DNA from: G963677445 sp963677445
GTDB lineage: Bacteria; Bacteroidota; Ignavibacteria; Ignavibacteriales; Melioribacteraceae
Length of the DNA stretch: 64,000 bases
NCBI GenBank assembly: GCA_963677445.2
Contig: CAXXGF010000003.1
Coordinates: 19,781-83,780, forward strand
Direction: 5' to 3'
In this document: positions 36,948 to 44,972 of the stretch, piece after piece
How positions within the stretch are numbered: the first letter of the stretch is position 1
Layout: each line of letters opens with the position of its first letter
The notes under the pieces: model-generated
Seen by the model: only the letters and a program-made list of their open reading frames with translations
Database searches by the model: none
What the model was told of the DNA's origin: nothing
Position numbers and translations under genes: made by a program

Positions 36948-37511
36948 CTAAGTTTTTAATTTTTCCTTTGTTTCCCTGAAAAGCGAAATAACCTTATCCT
37001 TATTAGGAAGACTGATCAAACTGAATATCAGTTGGTAGCCTGCCGGAACAAGACATAACCACATATATGGATTTGAATAAATAAAATCATTCCTTACCGC
37101 GAGGATTAAAATAACACCCCCGAAAATTGATGCCCCCTCCAGCATTGATAACTTAACTATATGCTGGGAAAAATACAGTCTTAATCCCGGGTCAATATTT
37201 TCATCACTGCCGCCGCTTTCAACATTAAAATTGATTTTCCCGAAAAGCATTTTTGATGGAATTATCTTAGCGGCAGAAAGAACCGCTATGAATAAAAGAC
37301 CCAGAATCCCAAGCATTGTATCCACAACAAATTTATTGCTGCCTATTTTCCCTGCCTCTTCCATGCCATCCAAATACAAATAAATCCCGATGCCAATAAA
37401 TATTATTATCCCCGCGATTAAAAATAAAGATATCAGTTTAAGAGGCATGAGCTGCTTTTCTTTCAGGTTTGTTTCAAATTCAGATAAATCCATATCCCTG
37501 ATAACATTCAT
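36948..37511 (-). CDS. Hypothetical integral membrane protein
   Basis: 187 aa. ATG lies 6 bases after GGGGAG. Four hydrophobic segments (LISLFLIAGIIIFIGIGIYL, MLGILGLLFIAVLSAA, ASIFGGVILILAV, PYMWLCLVPAGYQLIFSLI) with a charged loop and a basic C-terminal tail (LFRETKEKLKT). No family recognised. It follows the larger membrane gene at 37624-38403 on the same strand, 112 bases apart, so they may be co-transcribed. Confidence 0.65.
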   Translation of the reverse strand: MNVIRDMDLSEFETNLKEKQLMPLKLISLFLIAGIIIFIGIGIYLYLDGMEEAGKIGSNKFVVDTMLGILGLLFIAVLSAAKIIPSKMLFGKINFNVESGGSDENIDPGLRLYFSQHIVKLSMLEGASIFGGVILILAVRNDFIYSNPYMWLCLVPAGYQLIFSLISLPNKDKVISLFRETKEKLKT

Positions 37512-37623
37512 TTTTACTCCCCTGTTTTGTTATTTTATTTTAAGAACACGACTCCGTTGAATTGATTTCCGGGAAATGATATTCCGCGAAAACTTAAAAA
37601 CATTATCAATCCCGATATTGTCA

Positions 37624-38403
37624 TTATGGAACTGAAGCTGCCTTTTTCGCCTCCTGAATACTTATCTCATCAAAACCTCCAAGACCTCCGTCAATAAAAT
37701 AAATATCGATTGGTTTAGATAGATTAATACTCGACAATATCTTTTCCAGTCCGGTAAATGAATCAAGAATATCCTGGTCTTGCCAGTATTGTTTCGAGAC
37801 AGCAATCAGAAACCGGTATCTGTCATCCTTAATTTTCAGATCGAACTGTAGCTGCTGCTCATTTGTCATAAAAATACCAGCGAGCATAAGTCCCGAGCCA
37901 AGTAGTTCTACATCAGCTTCCGGAATCTCCTTTTGATAATATATTTGATGATTCATTTCACCAAATTCCATCACTTCTTCCCCGTATGGAACTGTAAAGA
38001 TTCTTACAACAAGATATAACGCGATAATAATCATACCGGCAACGGTAATGACAGCCGTTTTCCAGCCTGAAGCTTTTTCTCCACCATTTTCAAGATACTC
38101 ATTAAATCTTTTCTCCTGAAATTTTTTAAATACCAGGTATGATACCAGAGAATAAAATAGCGGTATTAACATTTTCGGAATTTTATCGCTGATTTCCTCC
38201 GGCAAAGCAATTATCAACTCAAAAAGAGCAAGGAAAAATAATATACCGAAGACTAATGTTTTTTTCCCCTTTTCCTCATCTCCAAACTCCCTGAAATTGC
38301 TAAATAACATATAAGCGCCTGAAAGCGGTCCCCCAAGAAATGTAGCTACATTAATTGCTTTTTCAGAAAACACTCCTCTTTTCTCCAATTTCCGCTCCTC
38401 CAT
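37624..38403 (-). CDS. Hypothetical membrane protein
   Basis: 259 aa. The N-terminal half has three to four hydrophobic segments (GGPLSGAYMLFSNF, TLVFGILFFLALFELIIAL, MLIPLFYSLVSYLVF, AVITVAGMIIIALYLVV); the C-terminal half is soluble and acidic. The start VATFLGGPLSGAYMLFSNFR resembles the membrane-anchor segment of several unnamed Bacteroidota proteins. No known domain recognised. The ribosome site is weak. Confidence 0.6.
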   Translation of the reverse strand: MEERKLEKRGVFSEKAINVATFLGGPLSGAYMLFSNFREFGDEEKGKKTLVFGILFFLALFELIIALPEEISDKIPKMLIPLFYSLVSYLVFKKFQEKRFNEYLENGGEKASGWKTAVITVAGMIIIALYLVVRIFTVPYGEEVMEFGEMNHQIYYQKEIPEADVELLGSGLMLAGIFMTNEQQLQFDLKIKDDRYRFLIAVSKQYWQDQDILDSFTGLEKILSSINLSKPIDIYFIDGGLGGFDEISIQEAKKAASVP

Positions 38404-38755
38404 AATATCTGTATAATTAGTTTTAAAATTCTATGCCGGCCTTATCAAAAAAAATCATCATAACCACAATTTTAATTCTTCTTCCTGCAGCATAATAATT
38501 ACCTCATAACAACAGGCGACATTTTCCCCGGGTATGAGAACAACCCGTTATGTGAGAGTGACCGAAACTAAATTCCGTAAAAAAATAATCAAATAATTAC
38601 CTGACCATGTATTATAGTAATTTGCAATTACCATAGTTCTATTAAATAACAGGATTAAAATAACCAAACAGTACATATTTTCAAAACCAATACTCACCCT
38701 TTATTTAACGGGCAGCCTGAATTAACTCCTGCAAGATCTTTCTTTTACCCCGTTT

Positions 38756-38796
38756 TAGCCCGACAATCCGGCTTAGCCCGACAATCCGGCTTAGCC
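38756..38796 (+). repeat. 18-bp tandem repeat, two and a partial copy
   Basis: TAGCCCGACAATCCGGCT occurs twice head to tail and is followed by TAGCCGG. Sits just beyond the rplI terminator. Confidence 0.8.
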
Positions 38797-38811
38797 GGTT
38801 TAAAATAAAAA

Positions 38812-38832
38812 AGCCGTCCGGAAAGGACGGCT
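38812..38832 (-). terminator. Terminator of the prs-rplI gene cluster
   Basis: AGCCGTCC-ggaaa-GGACGGCT is followed on the minus strand by TTTTTTA. Located 26 bases after the rplI stop. Confidence 0.88.
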
Positions 38833-38857
38833 CGGATAAACTCATTACATATATCAG

Positions 38858-39301
38858 CTATTCTCTTACAACCCATGTTTTCACATCGGCTGTAACATCA
38901 TGATGAAGTTTAATATTCGCAGTATAAATTCCAAGCGCTTTAATCTGCTCGGGAATTTCAATTTTCCTTTTATCGATGTCATAACCTTTTGATGCCAGAG
39001 ATTCAGAAATCATCTGAGGTGTAACTGTTCCGAATATTTTATCCTCTTCACCAACAGTAACGGGAATTGTCACAGAGATTTTCCCAAGCTCTTCGGCGAG
39101 GCCCTTAGCCGATTCCAGCTCTTTGGCCTGCTTGCGCGAAACCTGTTTTGTCTCTTCTTCAAATGCGCGGATATTGCCTTTATCGGCAACAAAAGCGATC
39201 TGCCGGGGGATAAGAAAATTCATCGCAAAACCATTTTTTACCTCGACGATATCGCCTGTCTGTCCTAACTGATCATAGTTTTTTCTTAAAATTACTTTCA
39301 T
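38858..39301 (-). CDS. rplI: 50S ribosomal protein bL9
   Basis: 147 aa, the usual length. MKVILRKNYDQLGQTGDIVEVKNGFAMNFLIPRQIA matches the N-terminal rRNA-binding domain (broken here by normal family residues). A long central helix (VSRKQAKELESAKGLAEEL) leads to the C-terminal domain (EDKIFGTVTPQMISESL). It binds 23S rRNA near the L1 stalk and helps maintain reading frame. Last gene of the rpsF-ssb-rpsR-rplI set, 20 bases after rpsR. A GGGGAG lies about 12 bases before ATG. Confidence 0.97.
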   Translation of the reverse strand: MKVILRKNYDQLGQTGDIVEVKNGFAMNFLIPRQIAFVADKGNIRAFEEETKQVSRKQAKELESAKGLAEELGKISVTIPVTVGEEDKIFGTVTPQMISESLASKGYDIDKRKIEIPEQIKALGIYTANIKLHHDVTADVKTWVVRE

Positions 39302-39321
39302 TTATTTATACTCTCCCCTGA

Positions 39322-39531
39322 CTATTTAACTGCTTCTGAAACAAATGGCATAATGGCGATCTGTCTTGCGCGTTTGATGGCGCGAACAAGCTCACGATGC
39401 TGACTTGCGCTCAGACCTGTAATTCGGCGAGGAATAATTTTCCCCTGATCGGTAATAAATTTCTGTAATTTTTTCGGGTCTTTATAATCGATATATTCTT
39501 CTATTACTCTTCTTACTCTTTTAGATTTCAT
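39322..39531 (-). CDS. rpsR: 30S ribosomal protein bS18
   Basis: 69 aa. AAGGAG lies 8 bases before ATG and within the end of ssb; the two genes overlap by 11 bases (39521-39531), suggesting translational coupling. YIDYKDPKKLQKFITDQGKIIPRRITG and ASQHRELVRAIKRARQIAIMPF are the family signatures. It binds the 30S platform as a pair with bS6. Confidence 0.97.
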   Translation of the reverse strand: MKSKRVRRVIEEYIDYKDPKKLQKFITDQGKIIPRRITGLSASQHRELVRAIKRARQIAIMPFVSEAVK

Positions 39532-40003
39532 TTTTCGACTCCTTGATTAAATTGGATTCTTCATCCGTAAGGAATTTATCGAACGAATTATCTTCATAGT
39601 TGTTGTCCTCATCATCCGATGAATAATCACTATCGTATTCTTCCTCGTTCGATTTGTTGAATTTGTTTAAGAATTGAATTCGTTTAGCTTTTATTTCAAC
39701 AATTGTCCTGTTTCGGTTATCGTCTGATCTGAATGTCCGGCTTTGCAATTCACCATCAATCAACACAGCGCTTCCTTTGTGCAACCTGTTCCGGCAGCTG
39801 TCTGCCAGTTTATTCCACGCGACCACACCTACATAACATACATCTTCCTGCCATTGGTTGCTGCTGTCTTTATAACGGCGGTTGGCCGCTATATGAAAAT
39901 TAACAACAGGAGTATTATTTGAGGTATTTCTGAAAACGGGGTCCTTGGTCAAATTCCCTGCAACAACGACGCTATTTAATTCAGGCATCTTCAGCTCAGC
40001 CAT
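39521..40003 (-). CDS. ssb: Single-stranded DNA-binding protein
   Basis: 160 aa from ATG 40003, which follows GGGAGG by 5 bases; an in-frame ATG at 40024 would add seven residues without a ribosome site. The OB fold spans about residues 1-110: LNSVVVAGNLTKDPVFRNT, VVNFHIAANRRYKD, CYVGVVAWNKLADSC, GSAVLIDGELQSRTF. The tail is acidic (SDYSSDDEDNNYEDN) but ends ESNLIKESKNEI rather than the usual D-x-x-P-F tip that docks repair and replication partners. Its 3' end overlaps the rpsR start and ribosome site, which may constrain the last codons. Confidence 0.93.
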   Translation of the reverse strand: MAELKMPELNSVVVAGNLTKDPVFRNTSNNTPVVNFHIAANRRYKDSSNQWQEDVCYVGVVAWNKLADSCRNRLHKGSAVLIDGELQSRTFRSDDNRNRTIVEIKAKRIQFLNKFNKSNEEEYDSDYSSDDEDNNYEDNSFDKFLTDEESNLIKESKNEI

Positions 40004-40035
40004 AAAACCTCCCAGACTTATCAAAATATAATATA

Positions 40036-40479
40036 CTAACTTTCACTATCTGCAGCATTTTCTTTCGTTTTTTCAGCTTCTTCAGTTTCCTTCTCACTCT
40101 GTGCGGCAGCCGCTTCTTCAGCAGCGGCGGCTTCTTTGGCTTCCTCTTCTTTACGGTTGGCCAAATCAGCATAATGCTGAAGATCTTTTTTAACCAGAGC
40201 AATTGTTAAAAACCGGATGATAGATTCATCAAGTCGATAAAATCTTTCAAGTTTACTTATCATATCGGCGGGCGCGGTAAATCGGATCACAACATAAAAG
40301 CCGCTCTTGGCTTTATTTATGGGGTAAGCGAGTCTTTTTCTCCCCCAGTTGTCTAAACCTTCGATATTCCCACCATTTTCGGTGATAGTGTCTTTGACCT
40401 TCTTTATCGTTGCGTCAATTACTTCATCTTCCAGGGACGCATTAATGATCACGACACTTTCGTAATGTTTGTTTGCCAT
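40036..40479 (-). CDS. rpsF: 30S ribosomal protein bS6 with Ala/Glu-rich tail
   Basis: 147 aa. GGGAGG lies 5 bases before ATG. The ferredoxin-like core (residues 1-97) has the family motifs HYESVVIINASLEDEV, NIEGLDNWGRKRLAYPI, SGFYVVIRFTAP and LERFYRLDESIIRFL. The last 45 or so residues are a low-complexity tail of Ala, Glu and Lys (EEAKEAAAAEEAAAAQ), longer than in E. coli. bS6 pairs with bS18 on the 30S platform. First gene of the rpsF-ssb-rpsR-rplI set. Confidence 0.95.
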   Translation of the reverse strand: MANKHYESVVIINASLEDEVIDATIKKVKDTITENGGNIEGLDNWGRKRLAYPINKAKSGFYVVIRFTAPADMISKLERFYRLDESIIRFLTIALVKKDLQHYADLANRKEEEAKEAAAAEEAAAAQSEKETEEAEKTKENAADSES

Positions 40480-40501
40480 ATATCCTCCCTATGGACATTT
40501 G

Positions 40502-40522
40502 GCCCGGGATTGCTGCCCGAGC
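40502..40522 (-). promoter_or_regulatory. Hairpin upstream of rpsF (possible bS6:bS18 leader)
   Basis: On the minus strand GCTCGGG-cagcaat-CCCGGGC forms a seven-pair stem 23 bases before the rpsF start, with no T run after it, so it is not a standard terminator. rpsF operons in many bacteria carry a leader bound by bS6:bS18. The position fits, but I cannot confirm the conserved bulge from sequence alone. Confidence 0.4.
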
Positions 40523-40558
40523 AGGGTTCATAAAAAAAAACAGAATTTAAATATAAAA

Positions 40559-42628
40559 TTATTTTATCAGCGGCGCAATAACTAATGCGACTACCGACAT
40601 AAGTTTGATCAATATATTTAATGATGGTCCTGATGTATCTTTGAACGGATCACCGACGGTATCACCAACAACAGCCGCTTTATGAGCTTCCGATCCTTTA
40701 ACATATTTAAAACCATCTATTGTAATTCCTTCTTCAATCATCTTCTTCGCGTTATCCCAGGCTCCTCCTGAATTCGACTGGAAAATTGCCATCAGAACAC
40801 CGCTTGTTGTAACACCGGCGAGCATACCCGCAAGCATTTCTTTACTGAATAATCCTACCAGCACAGGCACAAGAACAGCCATCAGGCCAGGTAAAATCAT
40901 CTCTTTAATAGCGGCCTGAGTAGAAATTTCCACACATTTTGCGTATTCCGCTTCCGCGGTTCCTTCACGCAATCCTTTAATTTCCCTGAACTGACGTCCA
41001 ACTTCAATAATCATAAGTTTTGCCGCGCGTCCAACCGCGCCCATAGCCTGGGCAGAAAAAACGAATGGCAGCATCGCTCCAATAAACAGTCCGCCCATAA
41101 TGAAAGGATCTGCGAGATCAATAACTGCAATTCCCGCCTGCTGACGGAAAGCAGAAAACAGCGCGAGAGCTGTTAGCGCGGCGGAACCGATCGCGAAACC
41201 TTTTCCGATAGCCGCTGTTGTGTTGCCAACCGCGTCAAGTTTATCCGTTCTCTGTCTTACTTCTTTGGGCAATTCAGCCATTTCCGCGATACCGCCGGCA
41301 TTGTCAGATATCGGGCCATAGGCGTCAACAGCAAGCTGTATTCCGGTTACTGAAAGCATCCCGAGCGCGGCGATTGCTATTCCATATAAATTCGCGAAAT
41401 AAAAAGCGCCGATAATACCTGACGCGATTATTATTATCGGAAACGCTGTCGACATCATTCCAACTCCAAGACCCGAAATAATGTTCGTCGCCGAGCCGGT
41501 TATTGACTGGCTGACTATTCCAATCACAGGTTTTTTACCGGTTCCTGTGTAATATTCCGTGATCAAACCGATTAAAGTGCCTGCCACGAGTCCGATTATT
41601 GTTGAGTAAAACACACCGAGACTTGAATATTCAAAACCGCCAAATGTCCAGTTTTCCGGAAGAGTGTTAGTAATTATAAAATATGATGCCACGAGCATCA
41701 TTCCGGTAGCGCTGAATTCACCGATATTAAGAGCCGTCTGTGGATCCCCCCCTTCCCTGACACGGACAAAAAAGGTGCCGATAATCGAAAGTATTATTCC
41801 TGAACCTGCCAGAAACAGAGGTAAAAGAACAGCTTCAAGAGACAATTCAGGCACATCGGGAGTAATAAAAATCGCTCCAAGCACCATCGCTCCGATAATG
41901 GCTCCTACATAAGACTCAAAAAGGTCGGCGCCCATACCGGCAACATCACCTACGTTATCGCCAACATTATCGGCAATTGTGGCCGGGTTGCGCGGATCAT
42001 CTTCAGGAATACCTTCATAAACTTTGCCAGCAAGATCAGCTCCCACATCGGCTGCTTTGGTGTAAATACCTCCGCCTACACGGGCAAAAAGAGCGATTGA
42101 TGACGCGCCGAGCGAAAAACCGGATATAACATTTATCACCTGAACCATGTCCCAGCCGATAATATTACGGTAAATAATGAAAAGACCACTAAGGCCAAGT
42201 ATACCCAGACCAACAACGTTCATCCCCATGATCGTTCCGCCCGAGAACGCTATTTTTAGCGCGGGTCCCAAACCGGTAATAGCTGCGTGTGTAGTCCTGA
42301 CATTCGACTTGGTGGCGGCAATCATACCAAGATATCCGGCCAGCGCGGAACACAATGCGCCGACAACAAAAGATACCGATATAATCCAGCTTGAATTTGG
42401 TTTATCACTATTGAAATAACCCAGAATAACAGCAACGACCAGTACAAAGAATAATAACACTTTATACTCAGTCTTTAAAAAAGCAATGGCGCCGTCACGA
42501 ATATTCCGGGATATTTTAGCCATTTTTTCATTTCCCGGGCTTTGCTTATCGATCCAGCTATTTTTAATAAACGCATAAACCAGGGCAATTACCCCGGCAA
42601 CAGGTACCATATATAATATTGATTCCAT
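40559..42628 (-). CDS. hppA: Membrane-bound ion-pumping pyrophosphatase
   Basis: 689 aa, about 16 hydrophobic segments. The active-site motifs are all present: DVGADLAGKVYEGIPEDDPRNPA, ADNVGDNVGDVAGMGADLFESY, YGPISDNAGGIAEMA and KAAVVGDTVGDPFKDTSGPSLN. In GNTTAAIGKGFA the position that separates subclasses is Ala rather than Lys, which points to the potassium-dependent subfamily. The enzyme hydrolyses pyrophosphate and pumps protons or sodium ions; which ion cannot be read safely. It sits between pth and rpsF (9 bases after pth, 79 before rpsF), so it probably shares their transcript. Confidence 0.96.
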   Translation of the reverse strand: MESILYMVPVAGVIALVYAFIKNSWIDKQSPGNEKMAKISRNIRDGAIAFLKTEYKVLLFFVLVVAVILGYFNSDKPNSSWIISVSFVVGALCSALAGYLGMIAATKSNVRTTHAAITGLGPALKIAFSGGTIMGMNVVGLGILGLSGLFIIYRNIIGWDMVQVINVISGFSLGASSIALFARVGGGIYTKAADVGADLAGKVYEGIPEDDPRNPATIADNVGDNVGDVAGMGADLFESYVGAIIGAMVLGAIFITPDVPELSLEAVLLPLFLAGSGIILSIIGTFFVRVREGGDPQTALNIGEFSATGMMLVASYFIITNTLPENWTFGGFEYSSLGVFYSTIIGLVAGTLIGLITEYYTGTGKKPVIGIVSQSITGSATNIISGLGVGMMSTAFPIIIIASGIIGAFYFANLYGIAIAALGMLSVTGIQLAVDAYGPISDNAGGIAEMAELPKEVRQRTDKLDAVGNTTAAIGKGFAIGSAALTALALFSAFRQQAGIAVIDLADPFIMGGLFIGAMLPFVFSAQAMGAVGRAAKLMIIEVGRQFREIKGLREGTAEAEYAKCVEISTQAAIKEMILPGLMAVLVPVLVGLFSKEMLAGMLAGVTTSGVLMAIFQSNSGGAWDNAKKMIEEGITIDGFKYVKGSEAHKAAVVGDTVGDPFKDTSGPSLNILIKLMSVVALVIAPLIK

Positions 42629-42637
42629 ATAAACCCC

Positions 42638-43243
42638 TTAACCTGAAATTTGATTTCCGCTGTTTAATGTTAATTCCTGTGTTCGTTTACTGAAATATTC
42701 GAGCATTCCTTTAAGTCCGCCCGTAAAAAAATGTTCAATAGAATTTATTGCTGTAGTAAATCCGTCATCCATAACTTTCATTACATCATCCGGAACTTTA
42801 CTTAAAACATAATCAGGCATCATACCGTTCAAAAAATCTGAACCAATTCCAAAACGGAGCCTGGGAAAAGAATTTGTCTCTAAAAATTCAATAATAGAAG
42901 AAAGTCCGTTATGACCGCCATCTCCCCCCCGACCGCGTATACGGACATCACCCTCTCTCAGATTGAGGTCATCAACAACAACAAGAATATCTTCGACATC
43001 AATGGAGTATTCATCCACTATTTGCAAAGCAGCCATTCCGCTCAAGTTAACATAAGTAACAGGTTTAACAAGCAGAAAGGGAGAACCTTTCAGTTCTCCC
43101 TCCGCAATTAAGTAATCACCTTTTCCATCCCTGAATTCAAGCTTATGCTTTTCAACAAACCTGTCAAGGATCATAAATCCGATATTATGCCGCGTATTCG
43201 AATATTTTTTGCCTGGATTACCAAGCCCGAATGCAGCCCGCAG
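42638..43243 (-). CDS. pth: Peptidyl-tRNA hydrolase, non-ATG start
   Basis: The first ATG in the frame (43174) would drop the family's first strand and the catalytic His. Reading upstream in the same frame gives RAAFGLGNPGKKYSNTRHNI, which contains the conserved GLGNPG, the Asn and the catalytic His of the TRHNIGF motif. The only start-like codons there are CTG at 43243 (201 aa) and ATA at 43249; I choose CTG. GGAAG lies about 10 bases upstream, inside the end of rplY, so the genes are coupled. Other motifs are VKPVTYVNLSGMA, DDLNLREGDVRIRGRGGDGGHNG and PRLRFGIG. It frees tRNA from stalled peptidyl-tRNA. The overlap with rplY and lack of ATG may lower its translation. Confidence 0.9.
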   Translation of the reverse strand: MRAAFGLGNPGKKYSNTRHNIGFMILDRFVEKHKLEFRDGKGDYLIAEGELKGSPFLLVKPVTYVNLSGMAALQIVDEYSIDVEDILVVVDDLNLREGDVRIRGRGGDGGHNGLSSIIEFLETNSFPRLRFGIGSDFLNGMMPDYVLSKVPDDVMKVMDDGFTTAINSIEHFFTGGLKGMLEYFSKRTQELTLNSGNQISG

Positions 43244-43245
43244 TT

Positions 43246-43887
43246 TTATTCTTCCTTTTCTTTGCCTTTACCAATAACTTCTGGTTCTGCAGGTTCTTCA
43301 CCTTCTTCAACAGCTTCTTCTTCACCTTCTTCAGTGCCGCGTGGAAGAATAACTGATACGACAACTACCTCATCTTCCTGCAGGAATTTCATATTCTCAA
43401 ATTCCAGGTCCTTCACATGAATTGAATCTTTAAGGTCCATATCTGTGATATCTATTTCAAGATGATCAGGAATATGACGGGGAAGACATTCAACATCAAC
43501 TTTATGAATAGCCTGCTGAACTACTCCGCCTTTTTTAACGCCGATCGATTGTCCTGTCAGCACCAACGGAACTGATATCTGAACAACTTCACCTTTTGTA
43601 AGGCCGAGAAGATCGAAATGAACTATTTTTTCTGTAACAGGATCAAACTGAAGATCCTTTATCACACAACTTTGACTTTCTTTTTCACCTTCAATCTCAA
43701 GGATTACAACATGTGTTTCCGCGGTATATACAAGCGGGAAGAGTGATGTATTTACAGTATATATCGAAATCGCTTCATTACCTTTTGAATAATAGACTCC
43801 GGGAACATAACTTTCTCTTCTCAGTTTATTCAGGTCACCTTTGGTTCCTGGTTCTCTTTTCCAGGCCTTTAATACAATTTCAGACAT
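43246..43887 (-). CDS. rplY: 50S ribosomal protein bL25/general stress protein CTC
   Basis: 213 aa, the long CTC/TL5 type. The N-terminal 5S rRNA-binding domain has LKAWKREPGTKGDLNKLRRES and VPGVYYSKGNEAISIYT. The C-terminal beta domain has LDLLGLTKGEVVQISVPLVLTGQS-like text (FDLLGLTKGEVVQISVPLVL), GGVVQQAIHKVDVECLPRHIP and VVVSVILPRG, ending in an acidic Glu-rich tail (EEGEEEAVEEGEEPAEPEV). It binds 5S rRNA in the large subunit. It lies 34 bases after prs and overlaps the start region of pth. Confidence 0.95.
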   Translation of the reverse strand: MSEIVLKAWKREPGTKGDLNKLRRESYVPGVYYSKGNEAISIYTVNTSLFPLVYTAETHVVILEIEGEKESQSCVIKDLQFDPVTEKIVHFDLLGLTKGEVVQISVPLVLTGQSIGVKKGGVVQQAIHKVDVECLPRHIPDHLEIDITDMDLKDSIHVKDLEFENMKFLQEDEVVVVSVILPRGTEEGEEEAVEEGEEPAEPEVIGKGKEKEE

Positions 43888-43921
43888 TTTTCTACTTTCT
43901 CCGATATATTATTTCTTAACA

Positions 43922-44869
43922 CTAACCTTTATCTATTTCAAAAAGGGAACTGATCGACCTGTTTTCGAAGGAACGTTTTATCGCTTCGGCAAACAGTTCG
44001 GATGCAGTCCTGATCTTTAACCAGCTATATTTATTCTCAAATTTCAGGGGAATTGTATCGGTCGCGTACAGCTCATCTATGCCCGATTTTTCCAGTTTAT
44101 CCAGAGCGTCTGCCGAAAAAAGAGGATGTGTAACCGCTCCATAAACAGCCCTGGCTCCTTTGGCTTTTAATGTATGCACGGTAGCGGCGAATGTTCCCCC
44201 GGTATCAATCATATCATCGACAATAAGAACATTTTTCCCGTCAACTTCACCAATAACATGCATAATTTGCATTTCATTTGCCTGGGGCCGCCGTTTATCT
44301 ATAACAACAAGTCCCGCGTTTAGTCTTGTAGCATATGAACGTGCCAGTTTTATTCCCCCCATATCGGGAGAAACAACCACAAGATTATCAAGGCGGTTTT
44401 TAAATACCGAAGTGAATATACTCGATCCGTAAAGATGATCAAACGGTATATCAAAAAACCCCTGTATCTGTGGTGTGTGAAGGTCCATCGCAATAACCCT
44501 GTCCGCTCCGGCTTTCGCAATCAGGTTGGCGACAAGCTTGGCTGTAATCGAAACCCGCGGCTGGTCCTTTCTGTCCTGCCGGGAATAACCGAAATATGGG
44601 GTGATGACAGTCACTCTTTTGGCTGCCGAACGTTTGGCGGCATCCACCATTATCAAGAGTTCAAGCAGATTTTCAGCAGGTGGCTGAGTGGGCTGTACTA
44701 TATAAACATCGCGCCCCCTGATATTCTCCTGATATTTCACCCATATTTCACCATCTTTAAACGTTTTTATATCAACCGAACCAGGCTCAATATTTAAATA
44801 TCGGGTGATTTTATCAGTTAATTCAGGATTCGATCTTCCTGAAAATACTCGAGGCTTTTTGTCGGGCAT
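43922..44869 (-). CDS. prs: Ribose-phosphate pyrophosphokinase
   Basis: 315 aa. The motifs are complete: VFSGRSNPELTDKI, FKDGEIWVKYQENIRGRDVYIVQ, YFGYSRQDRKDQPRVSITAKLVANLI, VIAMDLHTPQIQGFFDIPFDHLYG and the PRPP loop VLIVDDMIDTGGTF (runs are split by normal family residues). It makes PRPP from ribose 5-phosphate and ATP for nucleotide, histidine and tryptophan synthesis. The prs-rplY-pth order is widely conserved. Cytoplasmic. A short AAGG precedes ATG. Confidence 0.97.
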   Translation of the reverse strand: MPDKKPRVFSGRSNPELTDKITRYLNIEPGSVDIKTFKDGEIWVKYQENIRGRDVYIVQPTQPPAENLLELLIMVDAAKRSAAKRVTVITPYFGYSRQDRKDQPRVSITAKLVANLIAKAGADRVIAMDLHTPQIQGFFDIPFDHLYGSSIFTSVFKNRLDNLVVVSPDMGGIKLARSYATRLNAGLVVIDKRRPQANEMQIMHVIGEVDGKNVLIVDDMIDTGGTFAATVHTLKAKGARAVYGAVTHPLFSADALDKLEKSGIDELYATDTIPLKFENKYSWLKIRTASELFAEAIKRSFENRSISSLFEIDKG

Positions 44870-44972
44870 GGCCTTATTAATTTATGATCTTTATTTTATA
44901 GACAGATTTCAAATATACTGAAAATAATATGTTAAGTCAAATTAAGGAATCCTGCCAAAACTAAGCGTTATC

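Larger units (their letters stand above)
38404..38857. other. Intergenic interval with tandem repeat and terminator
   Basis: No gene. 38756-38791 is an 18-bp unit (TAGCCCGACAATCCGGCT) repeated twice and partly a third time. The rplI terminator is at 38812-38832. The rest is AT-rich. Confidence 0.6.

Noticed and set aside
40502..40522. Hairpin before rpsF considered as a terminator of hppA.
   Set aside because: No T run follows on the minus strand, so co-transcription with a regulatory hairpin is more likely.
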